Positions 34,185 to 42,227 of a DNA stretch of 64,000 nt are shown piece by piece. The first letter of the stretch is position 1; every line of letters starts with the position of its first letter. The position numbers and the translations under genes are program-made. Source of the stretch: Streptomyces sp. GESEQ-4 (GTDB lineage Bacteria > Actinomycetota > Actinomycetes > Streptomycetales > Streptomycetaceae); contig NZ_JAFFSU010000020.1 of assembly GCF_017948455.1 (NCBI RefSeq), forward strand, positions 1 to 64,000. The letters are read 5' to 3'. A model generated the notes under the pieces. That model was not told where the DNA came from. It did not search any database and saw only the letters and a program-made list of their open reading frames with translations.

Positions 34185-34247
34185 GTGGCACCTCCATGGG
34201 CTCATTGGGCACACCGGCCCGCCAGGACCGGTATCACCCGGGGTTTG

Positions 34248-35309
34248 TCAGGCGGTGAGGGTGGGGTAATCGGTGTAGCCGGCCTCGCCGCCGCCGTAGA
34301 AGGTGGCGGGGTCAGGGGTGTTCAGCGGTGCGCCGCTGCGTACGCGCTCGACCAGGTCGGGGTTGGCGAGGGCCATCACGCCGACGGTGACGATGTCGGC
34401 CAGGCCGCCTTCGATGTCCTTCGCACGGGTGGCGATGTCGGTGCCGGCCCGGTTGAGGACCAAGGTGTTCGGCCACAGCTTGCGGAGGGTGTGCAGGAGT
34501 TCGTCGTCGCCGCCGTGGCCGATGTGCAGGTAGGCGAGGTCGAGCGGGGCGAGGGCGCGTACGAGGGCGGGGTACAGCTCGTGGGTGTCGCTCTCGGCGA
34601 TGTCGTTGAAGGGGTTGTCGGGGGAGATCCGGATGCCGGTGCGGCCGGCGCCGATCTCGTCGGCCACGGCGGTGGCGATCTCGACGGCGAAGCGGATGCG
34701 GTTGTCGATGGAGCCGCCGTAGCGGTCGGTGCGCTGGTTGGTGTTGGTGGCGAGGAACTGATGCGGGAGGTAGCCGTTGGCGCTGTGGATCTCGACGCCG
34801 TCGGCGCCGGCCGCGATGGCGGCCGCGGCGGCGCGGCGGTAGTCGTCGACCGTTGCGGCAACTTCCTCGGTGGACAGTTCGCGCGGTACGGGCATCTCCT
34901 GGAGCCCGGACGGGGTGAACATCTCGCCCGCCGGCCGGACCGGGGAGGGGGCGACCGGCTGCCGGTGGTGGGGGGTGTTGTCGGGGTGGGACATCCGTCC
35001 GACGTGCATGAGCTGGATGACGATGCGTCCGTCGACGCCGTGCACGGCGTCGGTGACCTTGCGCCAGCCGGCGATGTGCTCCTCGGAGTGGATGCCGGGG
35101 GTGAGCAGGTAGCCCTGGCCGTCGGCGTTGGGCTGGGTGCCCTCGGTGATGATGAGGGCGTGTGAGGCGCGCTGGGCGTAGTACTCGGCGTTCAGCTCGG
35201 TGGGTACGCCTTCCGGGGTGGACCGGTCCCGCGTCATGGGGGCCATCGCAAGCCGGTGCGGCAGGGAGATCTCCCCGGCGACAATCGGGTTCCACAGGGC
35301 GTTCAACAT
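34248..35309 (-). CDS. Old yellow enzyme family alkene reductase
   Basis: 353-residue FMN-dependent ene-reductase. N-terminal NRLAMAPMTR-type sequence (HRLAMAPMTRDRS), QLMHVGRMSHPD, the substrate/flavin motif GVEIHSANGYLPHQFL, the family signature NQRTDRYGGSIDNR and the C-terminal DIVTVGVMALANPD. It reduces activated C=C bonds of enones or nitro-compounds with NAD(P)H. ATG 35309 follows GAGGAAAC. The gene belongs to a block of hydrolase, SDR and TetR genes that looks built for electrophile or terpenoid conversion; this is inference from the neighbours. Confidence 0.95.
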   Translation of the reverse strand: MLNALWNPIVAGEISLPHRLAMAPMTRDRSTPEGVPTELNAEYYAQRASHALIITEGTQPNADGQGYLLTPGIHSEEHIAGWRKVTDAVHGVDGRIVIQLMHVGRMSHPDNTPHHRQPVAPSPVRPAGEMFTPSGLQEMPVPRELSTEEVAATVDDYRRAAAAAIAAGADGVEIHSANGYLPHQFLATNTNQRTDRYGGSIDNRIRFAVEIATAVADEIGAGRTGIRISPDNPFNDIAESDTHELYPALVRALAPLDLAYLHIGHGGDDELLHTLRKLWPNTLVLNRAGTDIATRAKDIEGGLADIVTVGVMALANPDLVERVRSGAPLNTPDPATFYGGGEAGYTDYPTLTA

Positions 35310-35652
35310 GGATGTTTCCTCAAATAGGGGTGAGAGAGCTGCGGGGTGGCGAGCTGCCTGCCCCGCGGGGAGCGCGTAGGCGGTGAGCCGGCCGGATGGG
35401 CGGGTGACCTTCCACCGCGGAATGCGGGCTGCGCGTAAGGGCCATCGGCGGTGCGGACGAGCCTGCAGCCGCGCATACGACCGCCGCCGATGCATGCGGT
35501 GCCGGGCCCTGGCTGTTCGTCCAGAGGGAAGGAGGAGGCCGAACTCTCGTCGGTCTTCGCTCGCCCACGGCGGAGAACGCTTCGGTCGGGTGCGGCAGCG
35601 GACGCGCCGTTGTCACAAAGGGACGACCACCGCACCGGAGTCGGAGCGGCGG
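35310..35652. other. Intergenic stretch without a supported gene
   Basis: 343 bases between the SDR end and the old-yellow-enzyme start, both read on the minus strand. Frames are open on both strands but none shows a domain or ribosome site. The promoter of the ene-reductase should lie near 35340-35380. No inverted repeat like those near the flanking TetR genes was found. Confidence 0.4.
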
Positions 35653-36444
35653 TCAGTCGCGGTAGCGAGCGGCCGGGACCCGCAGGGACAGGTTCGGGAC
35701 GAGGGTCTGACGTGCCTTCTCGTACGACTCCCAGTCGCTGATCTCCGGCAGTGACGGGATGGTGACGGGCTCCCCGGCGTCGAGGCCTGCAAGCGCCGCG
35801 TCTACGGCGTCGTCCACGCTCATGATCGCCTCGTCGGGAAACCCCGAGAGGTCGACGCCGGCGCGGTCCCAGATCTCCGTGCGGACAGCGCCCGGCAGCA
35901 CGGCCTGCACCGTGACGGGGCTCTCGGCGAGTTCCTGCTGCAGGGCTTGGGTGTACGTCAGCACGTAGCCCTTGGTGCCGCTGTAGACGGAGCCACCGGG
36001 CGGGAAGTTGAGAGCCAGGGCGGAGGAAATGTTCACGACGGTGCCGTGCCCGCGGGCTATCAGGCCCGGCAGGACCGCGGTGGTCAGCCTGGTCAGGGAT
36101 GTCACGTTGAGGTTGATCAGCGCCGCGGAGGCCTCCGCGTCGGAGGTTGCCGCCGGCGCGAACAGCGCCGCGCCGGCGCTGTTGATCAATACGGCGATGC
36201 TCTCGTCGGTCCGCAGACGCTCCTCGACCACGGAGATCTGCGCCGCATCGGTGAGGTCGGCGGTGACGACGTCCACTGCGCGGCCCGTGCGGCTGCGGAT
36301 GTCCGACGCCAGCGATTCCAGCCGCTCAGTGTTCCGGGCCACCAGGATCAGGTCGTAGCCGCGGTCGGCAAGCCGCTGCGCGTAGGCGGCACCCAGGCCT
36401 GCGGACGCGCCGGTGACGACGGCACTCTTGTTCTGCGTGGTCAT
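35653..36444 (-). CDS. Short-chain dehydrogenase divergent from a TetR gene
   Basis: 263 residues. TGASAGLGAAYAQRL coenzyme loop, ADLTDAAQ, VLINSAGAALF (NSAG in place of NNAG), VNISSALALNF, YSGTKGYVLTY and AVLPGAVRTEIWDRAG. This composition fits the YafP/DltE-type SDR group. ATG 36444 starts at the family N-terminus (MTTQNKSAVVTGAS). The 154-base divergent spacer toward the TetR gene contains a perfect inverted repeat (36499..36524), so repression by that TetR is likely. Confidence 0.93.
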   Translation of the reverse strand: MTTQNKSAVVTGASAGLGAAYAQRLADRGYDLILVARNTERLESLASDIRSRTGRAVDVVTADLTDAAQISVVEERLRTDESIAVLINSAGAALFAPAATSDAEASAALINLNVTSLTRLTTAVLPGLIARGHGTVVNISSALALNFPPGGSVYSGTKGYVLTYTQALQQELAESPVTVQAVLPGAVRTEIWDRAGVDLSGFPDEAIMSVDDAVDAALAGLDAGEPVTIPSLPEISDWESYEKARQTLVPNLSLRVPAARYRD

Positions 36445-36498
36445 GGTGGATCTCGTTTCTGGGCTGGCGGATGAGTGGAGGCCAAAGCGTCGGCCTCG

Positions 36499-36524
36499 CT
36501 TTAGATTACGATAGGTATCTAAAG
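36499..36524. promoter_or_regulatory. TetR operator between SDR and TetR genes
   Basis: CTTTAGAT (36499..36506) and ATCTAAAG (36517..36524) are perfect inverted arms with ten bases between. A related looser pair (TAGAT and TTATCTA, near 36563..36582) lies closer to the TetR start. The pattern suggests that one repressor controls both promoters. Confidence 0.7.
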
Positions 36525-36598
36525 CCATCCCGTCAACGGGAACCCGCGATGCCGCGTACGATAGATGCGCTTAATTATCTAACGTGGGCAGGTGACCG

Positions 36599-37204
36599 AT
36601 GAGTCGGGTTTCGCAAGCACAAGCGATGGAGAACCGCAGGCGCGCGGTCGCCGCGGCGTCCCAGCTCTTCCGGGAGCGCGGCGTGAACGGCATCAGCGTC
36701 GCCGACCTGATGAAGTCCATCGGGCTGACCACGGGTGGCTTCTACAAGCAGTTCGCCTCCAAGGAGGCCCTGATCGCCGAGGCGGCTCACACCGCTTTCG
36801 GGGACCTTGACGCACTCCTGGCGTCGTTCGACACGGCCCAGGGCGATCACGACACCGCGCGGGGCGCCCTCCTCGACTTCTACCTGTCGGCCGAGCACCG
36901 TGACCACCCCGGCACCGGTTGCCCCACCGCGGGATTCGCAGGGGACATGGCTCGCGAACCCGCCGCTGAGGACGTGCGCGAAACGTACGCAGCCGGAGTG
37001 GAGGCATTTGCCGAGTGGCTGTCCGACGACGCCGACGACGGCCTTCCCATGGTGGCCACTCTGGTCGGTGCGATCCTTCTTGCCCGGGCCACGGCGGGCA
37101 CGCAACTGTCCGAGAAGATCCTGGAGTCGACCCACAAAGCGCTGACTGCGTCACACGGGCCCTTGGGCCCGCCAACCGAGCCACCGGCAGACCGAGCTCC
37201 CTGA
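36599..37204 (+). CDS. TetR/AcrR family regulator
   Basis: 201 residues. Helix-turn-helix about 10-57: RRRAVAAASQLFRERG and ISVADLMKSIGLTTGGFYKQF. The C-terminal domain contains HRDHPGTGCPTAGFAGDMAR and YAAGVEAFAEWL, the signature of TetR_C regulators that control an adjacent SDR or reductase. ATG 36599. It is divergent from the SDR with a strong inverted-repeat operator between, and convergent with the acyl-CoA dehydrogenase. Confidence 0.93.
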   Translation: MSRVSQAQAMENRRRAVAAASQLFRERGVNGISVADLMKSIGLTTGGFYKQFASKEALIAEAAHTAFGDLDALLASFDTAQGDHDTARGALLDFYLSAEHRDHPGTGCPTAGFAGDMAREPAAEDVRETYAAGVEAFAEWLSDDADDGLPMVATLVGAILLARATAGTQLSEKILESTHKALTASHGPLGPPTEPPADRAP

Positions 37205-37241
37205 GACGAGATCAGCGCCACCTGCCTGTACGCGCCGCAGG

Positions 37242-38420
37242 CTAGCGCCGTACCCGCGGCATCCCCAGACCGATCCACGAGATGATCTCCCGCTGGATCT
37301 CGTTGTTGCCGCCGCCGAAGGTGAAGATCACGGCGGAGCGGTAGCCGCGTTCCAGCTCGCCGTGGAGGACAGCGCCCGCGGAACCCTCCTTCAGGGCGCC
37401 CGCGGCGGCCACGATCTCCATGAGCCAGGCGTAGGCGTCGCGGCGGGCCTCGGAGCCGTACACCTTGACCGCGGAGGCGTCCTGCGGGGTGAGGGTGCCT
37501 TCCTGGACGGCGCTCACCATCTGCCAGTTGAGGAGTTTCATCGCGTCGAGCCGGGTGTGGGTGCGGGCGAGGAGGCGGCGCACCCAGGGGAGGTCGACGA
37601 CGCGGCGGCCGTCGGCGAGCTTGGTCTCCGTCGCCCAGCGCTGGACGTCGTGCAGGGCGCGGATCGCCATCGTGCCGTGCGCGGCGAGGGTGACGCGCTC
37701 GTGGTTGAGCTGGTTGGTGATCAGCCGCCAGCCCTGGTTCTCCTCCCCCACGCGGCGCGAGAGGGGGACGCGGATGTTCTCGTAGTAGCTGGCCGTGGTG
37801 TCGTGGGAAGCGAGGGTGTTGATCAGAGTGCAGGAGTAGCCGGGGTCGGAGGTCGGCACCAGCAGCATGGTGATGCCCCGGTGCGGTGGCGCGTCCGGGT
37901 CGGTGCGCACCGCGAGCCACACCCAGTCCGCGGTGTCGCCGTTGGTCGTCCAGATCTTCTGGCCGTTGACGACGTACGCGTCGCCGTCCCGCACCGCGCG
38001 GGTCTTCAGCGCGGCGAGGTCGGTGCCCGCGTCGGGCTCGCTGTAGCCGATGGCGAAGTCGATCTCGCCGGAGAGGATCTTGGGCAGGAAGTACGCCTTC
38101 TGCTCGTCCGTGCCGTACTGCATGATCGTCGGGCCGACGGTGTTGAGCGCCATCAGGGGCAGCGGTACGCCGGCCTGGGCGGCCTCGTCGAAGAAGATGA
38201 ACTGCTCCATCGCGCTCAGGCCGCGGCCGCCGTACTCCTTGGGCCAGCCGACGCCGAGCCAGCCGTCGGTGCCGAGGCGCCGGATCGTGTCACGGTAGAA
38301 CCGTTTCTGTGCGGCCGGGTCGGCGAACCGGGCCTGGGCGTGCCGTGGCGCCAACTCCGCGAAGTAGGCGCGCAGTTCGGTGCGCAGCCGCTGCTGCTCG
38401 GGCGTGTAGTCGAGATGCAC
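37242..38420 (-). CDS. Acyl-CoA dehydrogenase
   Basis: 392-residue FAD enzyme that oxidises acyl-CoA at the alpha-beta position. N-terminal helical domain begins VHLDYTPEQQRLRTELRAYF; the middle has AIGYSEPDAGTDLAALKTRA and IWTTNGDTADWVWLAVRTDP; the C-terminus has the TFGGGNNEIQREIISWIGLG run where the flavin is held. The catalytic base is not obvious by eye, as in ChsE/CasC-like subfamilies of steroid catabolism. GTG 38420 follows GGAGGCG; a longer frame to 38462 is unsupported. No partner subunit is adjacent, so it may be a homomer. Confidence 0.92.
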   Translation of the reverse strand: MHLDYTPEQQRLRTELRAYFAELAPRHAQARFADPAAQKRFYRDTIRRLGTDGWLGVGWPKEYGGRGLSAMEQFIFFDEAAQAGVPLPLMALNTVGPTIMQYGTDEQKAYFLPKILSGEIDFAIGYSEPDAGTDLAALKTRAVRDGDAYVVNGQKIWTTNGDTADWVWLAVRTDPDAPPHRGITMLLVPTSDPGYSCTLINTLASHDTTASYYENIRVPLSRRVGEENQGWRLITNQLNHERVTLAAHGTMAIRALHDVQRWATETKLADGRRVVDLPWVRRLLARTHTRLDAMKLLNWQMVSAVQEGTLTPQDASAVKVYGSEARRDAYAWLMEIVAAAGALKEGSAGAVLHGELERGYRSAVIFTFGGGNNEIQREIISWIGLGMPRVRR

Positions 38421-38525
38421 GGCGCCTCCAGGCTTCCCCAGGCCGATCCTGACGGCGCACACCGTAGAACGTGTTCCAGAAATTGGGAATGCCGAATCGC
38501 GAATGCCCGGGCTGCCGACAGCGCG

Positions 38526-38894
38526 TCAGCCGAGGCTGGCGAGGAAGTCCGTGCACGCCCGCGCGCAGTCCCGGCACGCCGTCGCGGCCGCCTCGGCGTC
38601 CGGCTGCTGGTCGTACAGGTGCGCGCACTCCAGGCACACCGCCCGGCACCACTCCAGCTGCATGCGCACGCCCGCCTCGTCCTGGTCCTGCTGCTCGGAC
38701 AGCACACGGCAGGTCGCGTCGCACACCTCCGCGCACATGATGCCCTTGCGTCGTACGAGTTCCTGGTTCTGTGTCCCGTCGGGGTCCAGGAGGCTGGCGC
38801 GCAGAGCACACGCGCGTGCGCACTCGGTGCACGCCTGCGCGCATGCGAAGCGGTCCTCCAGGAACCGGACGAGTTCCTGTTGGGATGTCGTCAC
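38526..38894 (-). CDS. Four-helix-bundle copper-binding protein (DUF326, Csp-like)
   Basis: 122 residues, Cys-rich. Repeated CxxxC pairs: CAQACTECARACALR, CAEVCDATCRVL, CRAVCLECAHL, CRDCARACTDF; Cys lines one face of each helix as in cytosolic copper-storage proteins (Csp3-like). There is no signal peptide, so it should store or buffer Cu(I) in the cytoplasm. The C-terminal SLG is short. No copper-exporter or CsoR gene is adjacent. ATG/GTG start at 38894. Confidence 0.92.
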   Translation of the reverse strand: MTTSQQELVRFLEDRFACAQACTECARACALRASLLDPDGTQNQELVRRKGIMCAEVCDATCRVLSEQQDQDEAGVRMQLEWCRAVCLECAHLYDQQPDAEAAATACRDCARACTDFLASLG

Positions 38895-39132
38895 ACCCAG
38901 CGGGTAGCCGGAGCCGGACGTGCCAAACCCCGTATGTCCGGTTCACAGCAGGCACCTCGGGTACTCGCGCGCCATGAGCACCCCATGGACCGTGCCCGGT
39001 CCGTGAGGTCCTGGAGAACCGTGAGCCCAAGCGGGTGCCCCGGGGCCGGCACCGTCTGACGCCGCACCGGCTGGACGGCCACGGCACCGCGGCGATCCGG
39101 CCGGGCCCGCCGCACCGAGGGAAGTGAGAACC

Positions 39133-39483
39133 ATGGCCGACTCCGGCCGCAGCACCCTCCCGCTGCCCGACTACGACCATCTGCCGATCGGCGGCCTGGA
39201 GAGCCGCGTACGGTCGCTGACCGCCGAGGAGGTCGAGACACTGCTGTCGTACGAGCGCGCCCACGCCGACCGCGCTCCGGTGACCGCCGTCCTGACGGCC
39301 CGGCTGGAGCAGCTGCGGGCGGGCGCCGAGCCGACGTCCGGCGATCCGGGCGCCCTGCGCCCCGAGCAGAGGGCACGCCACACGGGCTCGCCGGTCTCGC
39401 CCGCCACCTCGCCGGAACCGTTCGGCCCGCCGCCGCATGGGACGCCGGACCAGCGGGGTAGGCCGAAGGCGGACCGGGGGTGA
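39133..39483 (+). CDS. Small acidic conserved protein (DUF8129-like)
   Basis: 116 residues. The N-terminal half holds the conserved LPLPDYDHLPIGGLESRVR and LTAEEVETLLSYERAHADR run known from many Streptomyces small proteins; the second half (from AGAEPTSGDPGAL) is low-complexity, Pro- and Gly-rich. The function is unknown; similar domains occur in lipid-droplet or stress-linked proteins. ATG 39133 has GGAAG upstream. It is followed by a recognised intergenic repeat and terminator. Confidence 0.7.
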   Translation: MADSGRSTLPLPDYDHLPIGGLESRVRSLTAEEVETLLSYERAHADRAPVTAVLTARLEQLRAGAEPTSGDPGALRPEQRARHTGSPVSPATSPEPFGPPPHGTPDQRGRPKADRG

Positions 39484-39506
39484 GCTCTCCGCTGGATGGG
39501 CGGTTT

Positions 39507-39603
39507 GTTGGCCGCGGGCCGGTGGGGGCTGGTCGCGCCCGCGCGGCGGAGCCGCATATCGATACAGCCCCGCGCCCCTGTGGGGCGCGGCTGCGCAGCC
39601 GCT
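39507..39603. repeat. Streptomyces-type intergenic repeat with terminator hairpin
   Basis: The stretch from GGGCTGGTCGCGCCC through GGCGGAGCCGCATATCGATA to CAGCCGCTAG is a sequence type I recognise from many Streptomyces intergenic regions. It contains the perfect 9-bp hairpin CCGCGCCCC tgt GGGGCGCGG (39570..39590). It sits between converging genes and probably stops transcription from both. Confidence 0.75.
39570..39590. terminator. Bidirectional terminator hairpin
   Basis: Nine-base perfect stem with a TGT loop, between the small acidic-protein gene (ends 39483) and the RpiB-like gene (ends 39602). No T-tract, as is common in Streptomyces terminators. Confidence 0.7.
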
Positions 39604-40030
39604 AGCTGACGCGGTTCACGTTCTCCCGGTCCTCCGCGTCCTCGCTGGGCGTGCCGGCGAACCAGGCGTCGAGGATTTCCTTGAGGAGGGGTTCGGAGGT
39701 CAGGCGCAGGCTGAGGGCGAGTACGTTGGCGTCGTTCCAGCGGCGGGCGCCGTCCGCGGTGTAGGCGTCGGTGCACAGGGCCGCCCGTACCCCGGGCACC
39801 TTGTTCGCGGCGATCGACGCGCCGGTGCCGGTCCAGCAGCACACCACCGCCTGGTCCGCCGTCCCGGAGACGACGTCCCTGGCCGCCGCCTCCGAGCACA
39901 CCGCCCACTGCGGGTCGTCGCCGGTCTGCAGCGCCCCGTGCGTCACCACCTCGTGGCCGCGCGTGCGCAGCTCCGCGACGAGGGCGCGAGCCACGGGTTC
40001 GTCCATGTCCGAGGAAACCGAGATCCGCAT
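39602..40030 (-). CDS. RpiB/LacA-type sugar-phosphate isomerase-like protein
   Basis: 142 residues. Starts RISVSSDMDEPVARALV, contains the isomerase core QAVVCCWTGTGASIAANKV and PGVRAALCTDAYTADGARRWNDANVLALSLR. The catalytic Cys of RpiB corresponds to the CCWTGTG segment. Substrate could be ribose-5-phosphate, allose or galactose phosphates; members in Streptomyces are often of unassigned specificity. ATG 40030 starts at the family N-terminus; the frame to 40096 overlaps the upstream gene. It follows an ATP-grasp gene by 29 bases, likely one operon. Confidence 0.9.
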   Translation of the reverse strand: MRISVSSDMDEPVARALVAELRTRGHEVVTHGALQTGDDPQWAVCSEAAARDVVSGTADQAVVCCWTGTGASIAANKVPGVRAALCTDAYTADGARRWNDANVLALSLRLTSEPLLKEILDAWFAGTPSEDAEDRENVNRVS

Positions 40031-40059
40031 GATCCCGAGCCTACCGGTGGGCCGGTCCC

Positions 40060-41034
40060 TCATCGGCAGTCCATGAGAGCGTCCGATTCCTGCCATCCGC
40101 TTCCCGAGGCGAGGGCGTCGAGGTGTGCCTGGATGTAGGGCTTGGCGACCGTGTCGAGTTCGCCGTCGACGAAGGCGGGCTGGACGTTGACCTCGAAGAC
40201 GACACCGCCGTTCTCGACGGCCAGGTCGACGCCGGCGAAGGGCAGTCCGACCGACGCGGTGGCGGCCACGGCGAGGTCGGCGAGGCGGGTGGGGAGGTCG
40301 GGCGGGGCGATGGGGACGGGGGTGGCGCCCTGGCAGGTGTTGCAGGGGGTGTCGAGTTCGGGCTGGAGGTGCTCGCGGGCGTGGATGACCAGGCCGCCGA
40401 GGACGAAGACCCGGAACTGGTGGCGCCGGCCGTCGGCGGTGATGTTCCCCGCGTCCCGGGACAGCAGCCAGGCGGTGCGGCGTTCGGCGTAGAAGGCGGC
40501 GGCGCGCGCCAGCTGATCGCCGGTCGTGAGGTGGAAGACGTCGTTGCCGCCGGTCCCGACCACGGGCCTGGCCCAGGCGTCCCGGCCGAGCTTGTCGAAG
40601 GCGGCGGCAGCCTCGTGCGGGTCGGGCGCGGACAGGACGACGGTCTCCATGTGGGCGATGCCGTCGCGCCGGAAGCGCTCCATGGTGAGGTCCTTCTCCG
40701 TCGCGGTCCGCCAGGCGGCCACACCGGCGCCCAGGGTCACCACGTCATGGCGGGCGAGGAGGCGCTGGAAGTCGGCGAGTGCGCGGCGGCGGTGCGGCGG
40801 GATCTCGTACAGGACGACGATGTCGGGCACCAAGTGCAGTTCATGTTCGGGGACTTGGAGGCATAAGCGGTCTCCGTCGGGTACGCCGATGCCGGTACCG
40901 CCGGTGGCGAAGTGCCGGGCGTCGACCCGGACCGGCGGGGCGCCGGTGAGCAGTTCCACGGCGCGGGCGAGTACGTCCCCGCATCCTTCGGGCGAGGTCG
41001 GGTCGGTGATCAGGGCGATGCACGGTCGGGACAC
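40060..41034 (-). CDS. ATP-grasp domain protein (glutathione-synthetase/RimK-like)
   Basis: 324 residues. N-terminal half (about 1-110) is a RimK/GshB-type substrate domain (ALITDPTSPEGCGDV). The ATP-grasp domain follows: TEKDLTMERFRRDGI, WARPVVGTGGNDVFHL, RRHQFRVFVLGGLVIH, PFAGVDLAVENGGVVFEVNVQPAF with the metal-binding E and N residues (FEVNVQPAF). A Cys pair in DTPCNTCQGATP is notable. It should join a carboxylate to an amine or thiol using ATP; the substrate is unknown. GTG 41034 has GGAGG six bases upstream; a longer frame to 41076 is unsupported. A 40-codon frame overlaps its 5' end. Confidence 0.88.
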   Translation of the reverse strand: MSRPCIALITDPTSPEGCGDVLARAVELLTGAPPVRVDARHFATGGTGIGVPDGDRLCLQVPEHELHLVPDIVVLYEIPPHRRRALADFQRLLARHDVVTLGAGVAAWRTATEKDLTMERFRRDGIAHMETVVLSAPDPHEAAAAFDKLGRDAWARPVVGTGGNDVFHLTTGDQLARAAAFYAERRTAWLLSRDAGNITADGRRHQFRVFVLGGLVIHAREHLQPELDTPCNTCQGATPVPIAPPDLPTRLADLAVAATASVGLPFAGVDLAVENGGVVFEVNVQPAFVDGELDTVAKPYIQAHLDALASGSGWQESDALMDCR

Positions 41035-41132
41035 AGCGGCCTCCAGCGGTACTCGACGCGCACGGGTGCCGCGCACCGGCGGTGATGCGGCCCGGACGCT
41101 GTCACGGGTGTCGTTTCGCGCGGGGCGGTCAT
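41010..41132 (-). CDS. Doubtful 40-codon ORF overlapping the ATP-grasp start
   Basis: ATG 41132 opens 40 residues (MTAPRETTPVTASGPHHRRC, then to a tail ending CPDRASP). Its last codons overlap the start of the ATP-grasp gene in another frame. No good ribosome site precedes it. Small frames beside ATP-grasp enzymes can be graspetide precursors, but this one lacks an acidic, Thr/Ser-rich core repeat, so I keep it as a weak possibility. The rest of the 370-base gap to 41405 shows no gene. Confidence 0.25.
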   Translation of the reverse strand: MTAPRETTPVTASGPHHRRCAAPVRVEYRWRPLCPDRASP

Positions 41133-41404
41133 CGGCACCCGTCGCTCTTCACGCCGTACCGGTCTGCGAGCTGCGCCGGAACCGGACGGTGGCCGGGCCT
41201 GGATAGCCGGTGACCACGAGGTGGGGCTCCGCCCTGCCGTGTCCGTGCCGCAGGGCTGTGGCGCCACACTGTAGGCGCGCGGCGGGAGCCCGTGCCAGGG
41301 CGCACGAGCAGCCGCCTCCTGCCCCTGCCTCTGCGCCGTCCGCCCCCTGCCGTGCGCCCTTCCGACGACGGCGGTGGCGCGACGGCGGTGGCGTCGCGTC
41401 CGTG

Positions 41405-42202
41405 TCAGCCGACGGGCACCGCGTGCTCGGGGCCGAGCTTGGCCCGCTGGATCTGCTCGTAGACGTGTGCGCGCAGTTCGGCGAAGCGGGGGCTGGAGCG
41501 GGTGTGCAGTTGGTCGCGTTCGTCGGGGAGGTCGATGCGCAGGTCTTCCTGGATGACGGTCGGTGACTTGGACAGGATGATCGTGCGCTGGCCCAGGTAG
41601 ACGGCCTCGTCGATGTCGTGGGTCACGAACAGGACGGTGACGCCGAGTTCGCGCCACAGCCGGCGGACCAGGTCCTCCAGTTCGGCGCGCGTCTGCGCGT
41701 CGACGGCGGCGAACGGCTCGTCCATCAGCAGTACTTGGGGCTCGTACGCGACGGCACGGGCGATGGCGACGCGCTGCTGCATGCCACCGGAGAGCTGCCA
41801 GGGGTAGGCGTGGTGGGCGTCGCCGAGGCCGACGACCTCCAGGGCGTGTTCGACCAGCTCGGTCAGACGGGCCTTGCCGAGCTTCTTGCGGCGCAGGGGC
41901 AGGGCGACGTTGTCGAACACCGTCATCCAGGCGAAGAGCGAGCGGCCGTACTCCTGGAAGACGACGGCCATGCCGGGCGGCGGTCCGGTGATCGGCTTTC
42001 CCTGGAGGCGCACTTCGCCGCCGGTGGGGTCGAGCAGCCCGGACATGCACTTGAGGAGCGTGGTCTTGCCGCAGCCGGACGGGCCGACCAGGCAGACCAG
42101 TTCGCCCGCGTCGAGGGTGAAGGTGATGTCGCGCAGCGCCTCGACGGTGCGGTTGCGGCCGGAGTAGGTCTTGTTCAGGTGTTGTACGTCGAGCATGGAC
42201 AT
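41405..42202 (-). CDS. ABC transporter ATP-binding protein (sulfonate/nitrate/taurine type)
   Basis: 265 residues. Walker A GPSGCGKTTLL, signature LSGGMQQRVAIARA, Walker B VLLMDEPFAAVDAQT and H-loop VTHDIDEAVYL, all intact. The C-terminal extension (DLPDERDQLHTRSSPRF) is usual in SsuB/TauB/ThiZ-like subunits. It energises the two permeases encoded next to it. ATG 42202 with GGAGG upstream is chosen; ATG 42196 also fits. The end is 370 bases from the ATP-grasp gene. It is the last gene of the operon. Confidence 0.95.
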   Translation of the reverse strand: MSMLDVQHLNKTYSGRNRTVEALRDITFTLDAGELVCLVGPSGCGKTTLLKCMSGLLDPTGGEVRLQGKPITGPPPGMAVVFQEYGRSLFAWMTVFDNVALPLRRKKLGKARLTELVEHALEVVGLGDAHHAYPWQLSGGMQQRVAIARAVAYEPQVLLMDEPFAAVDAQTRAELEDLVRRLWRELGVTVLFVTHDIDEAVYLGQRTIILSKSPTVIQEDLRIDLPDERDQLHTRSSPRFAELRAHVYEQIQRAKLGPEHAVPVG

Positions 42203-42227
42203 GGACGCCTCCGTGGGGGCCTGTCGG

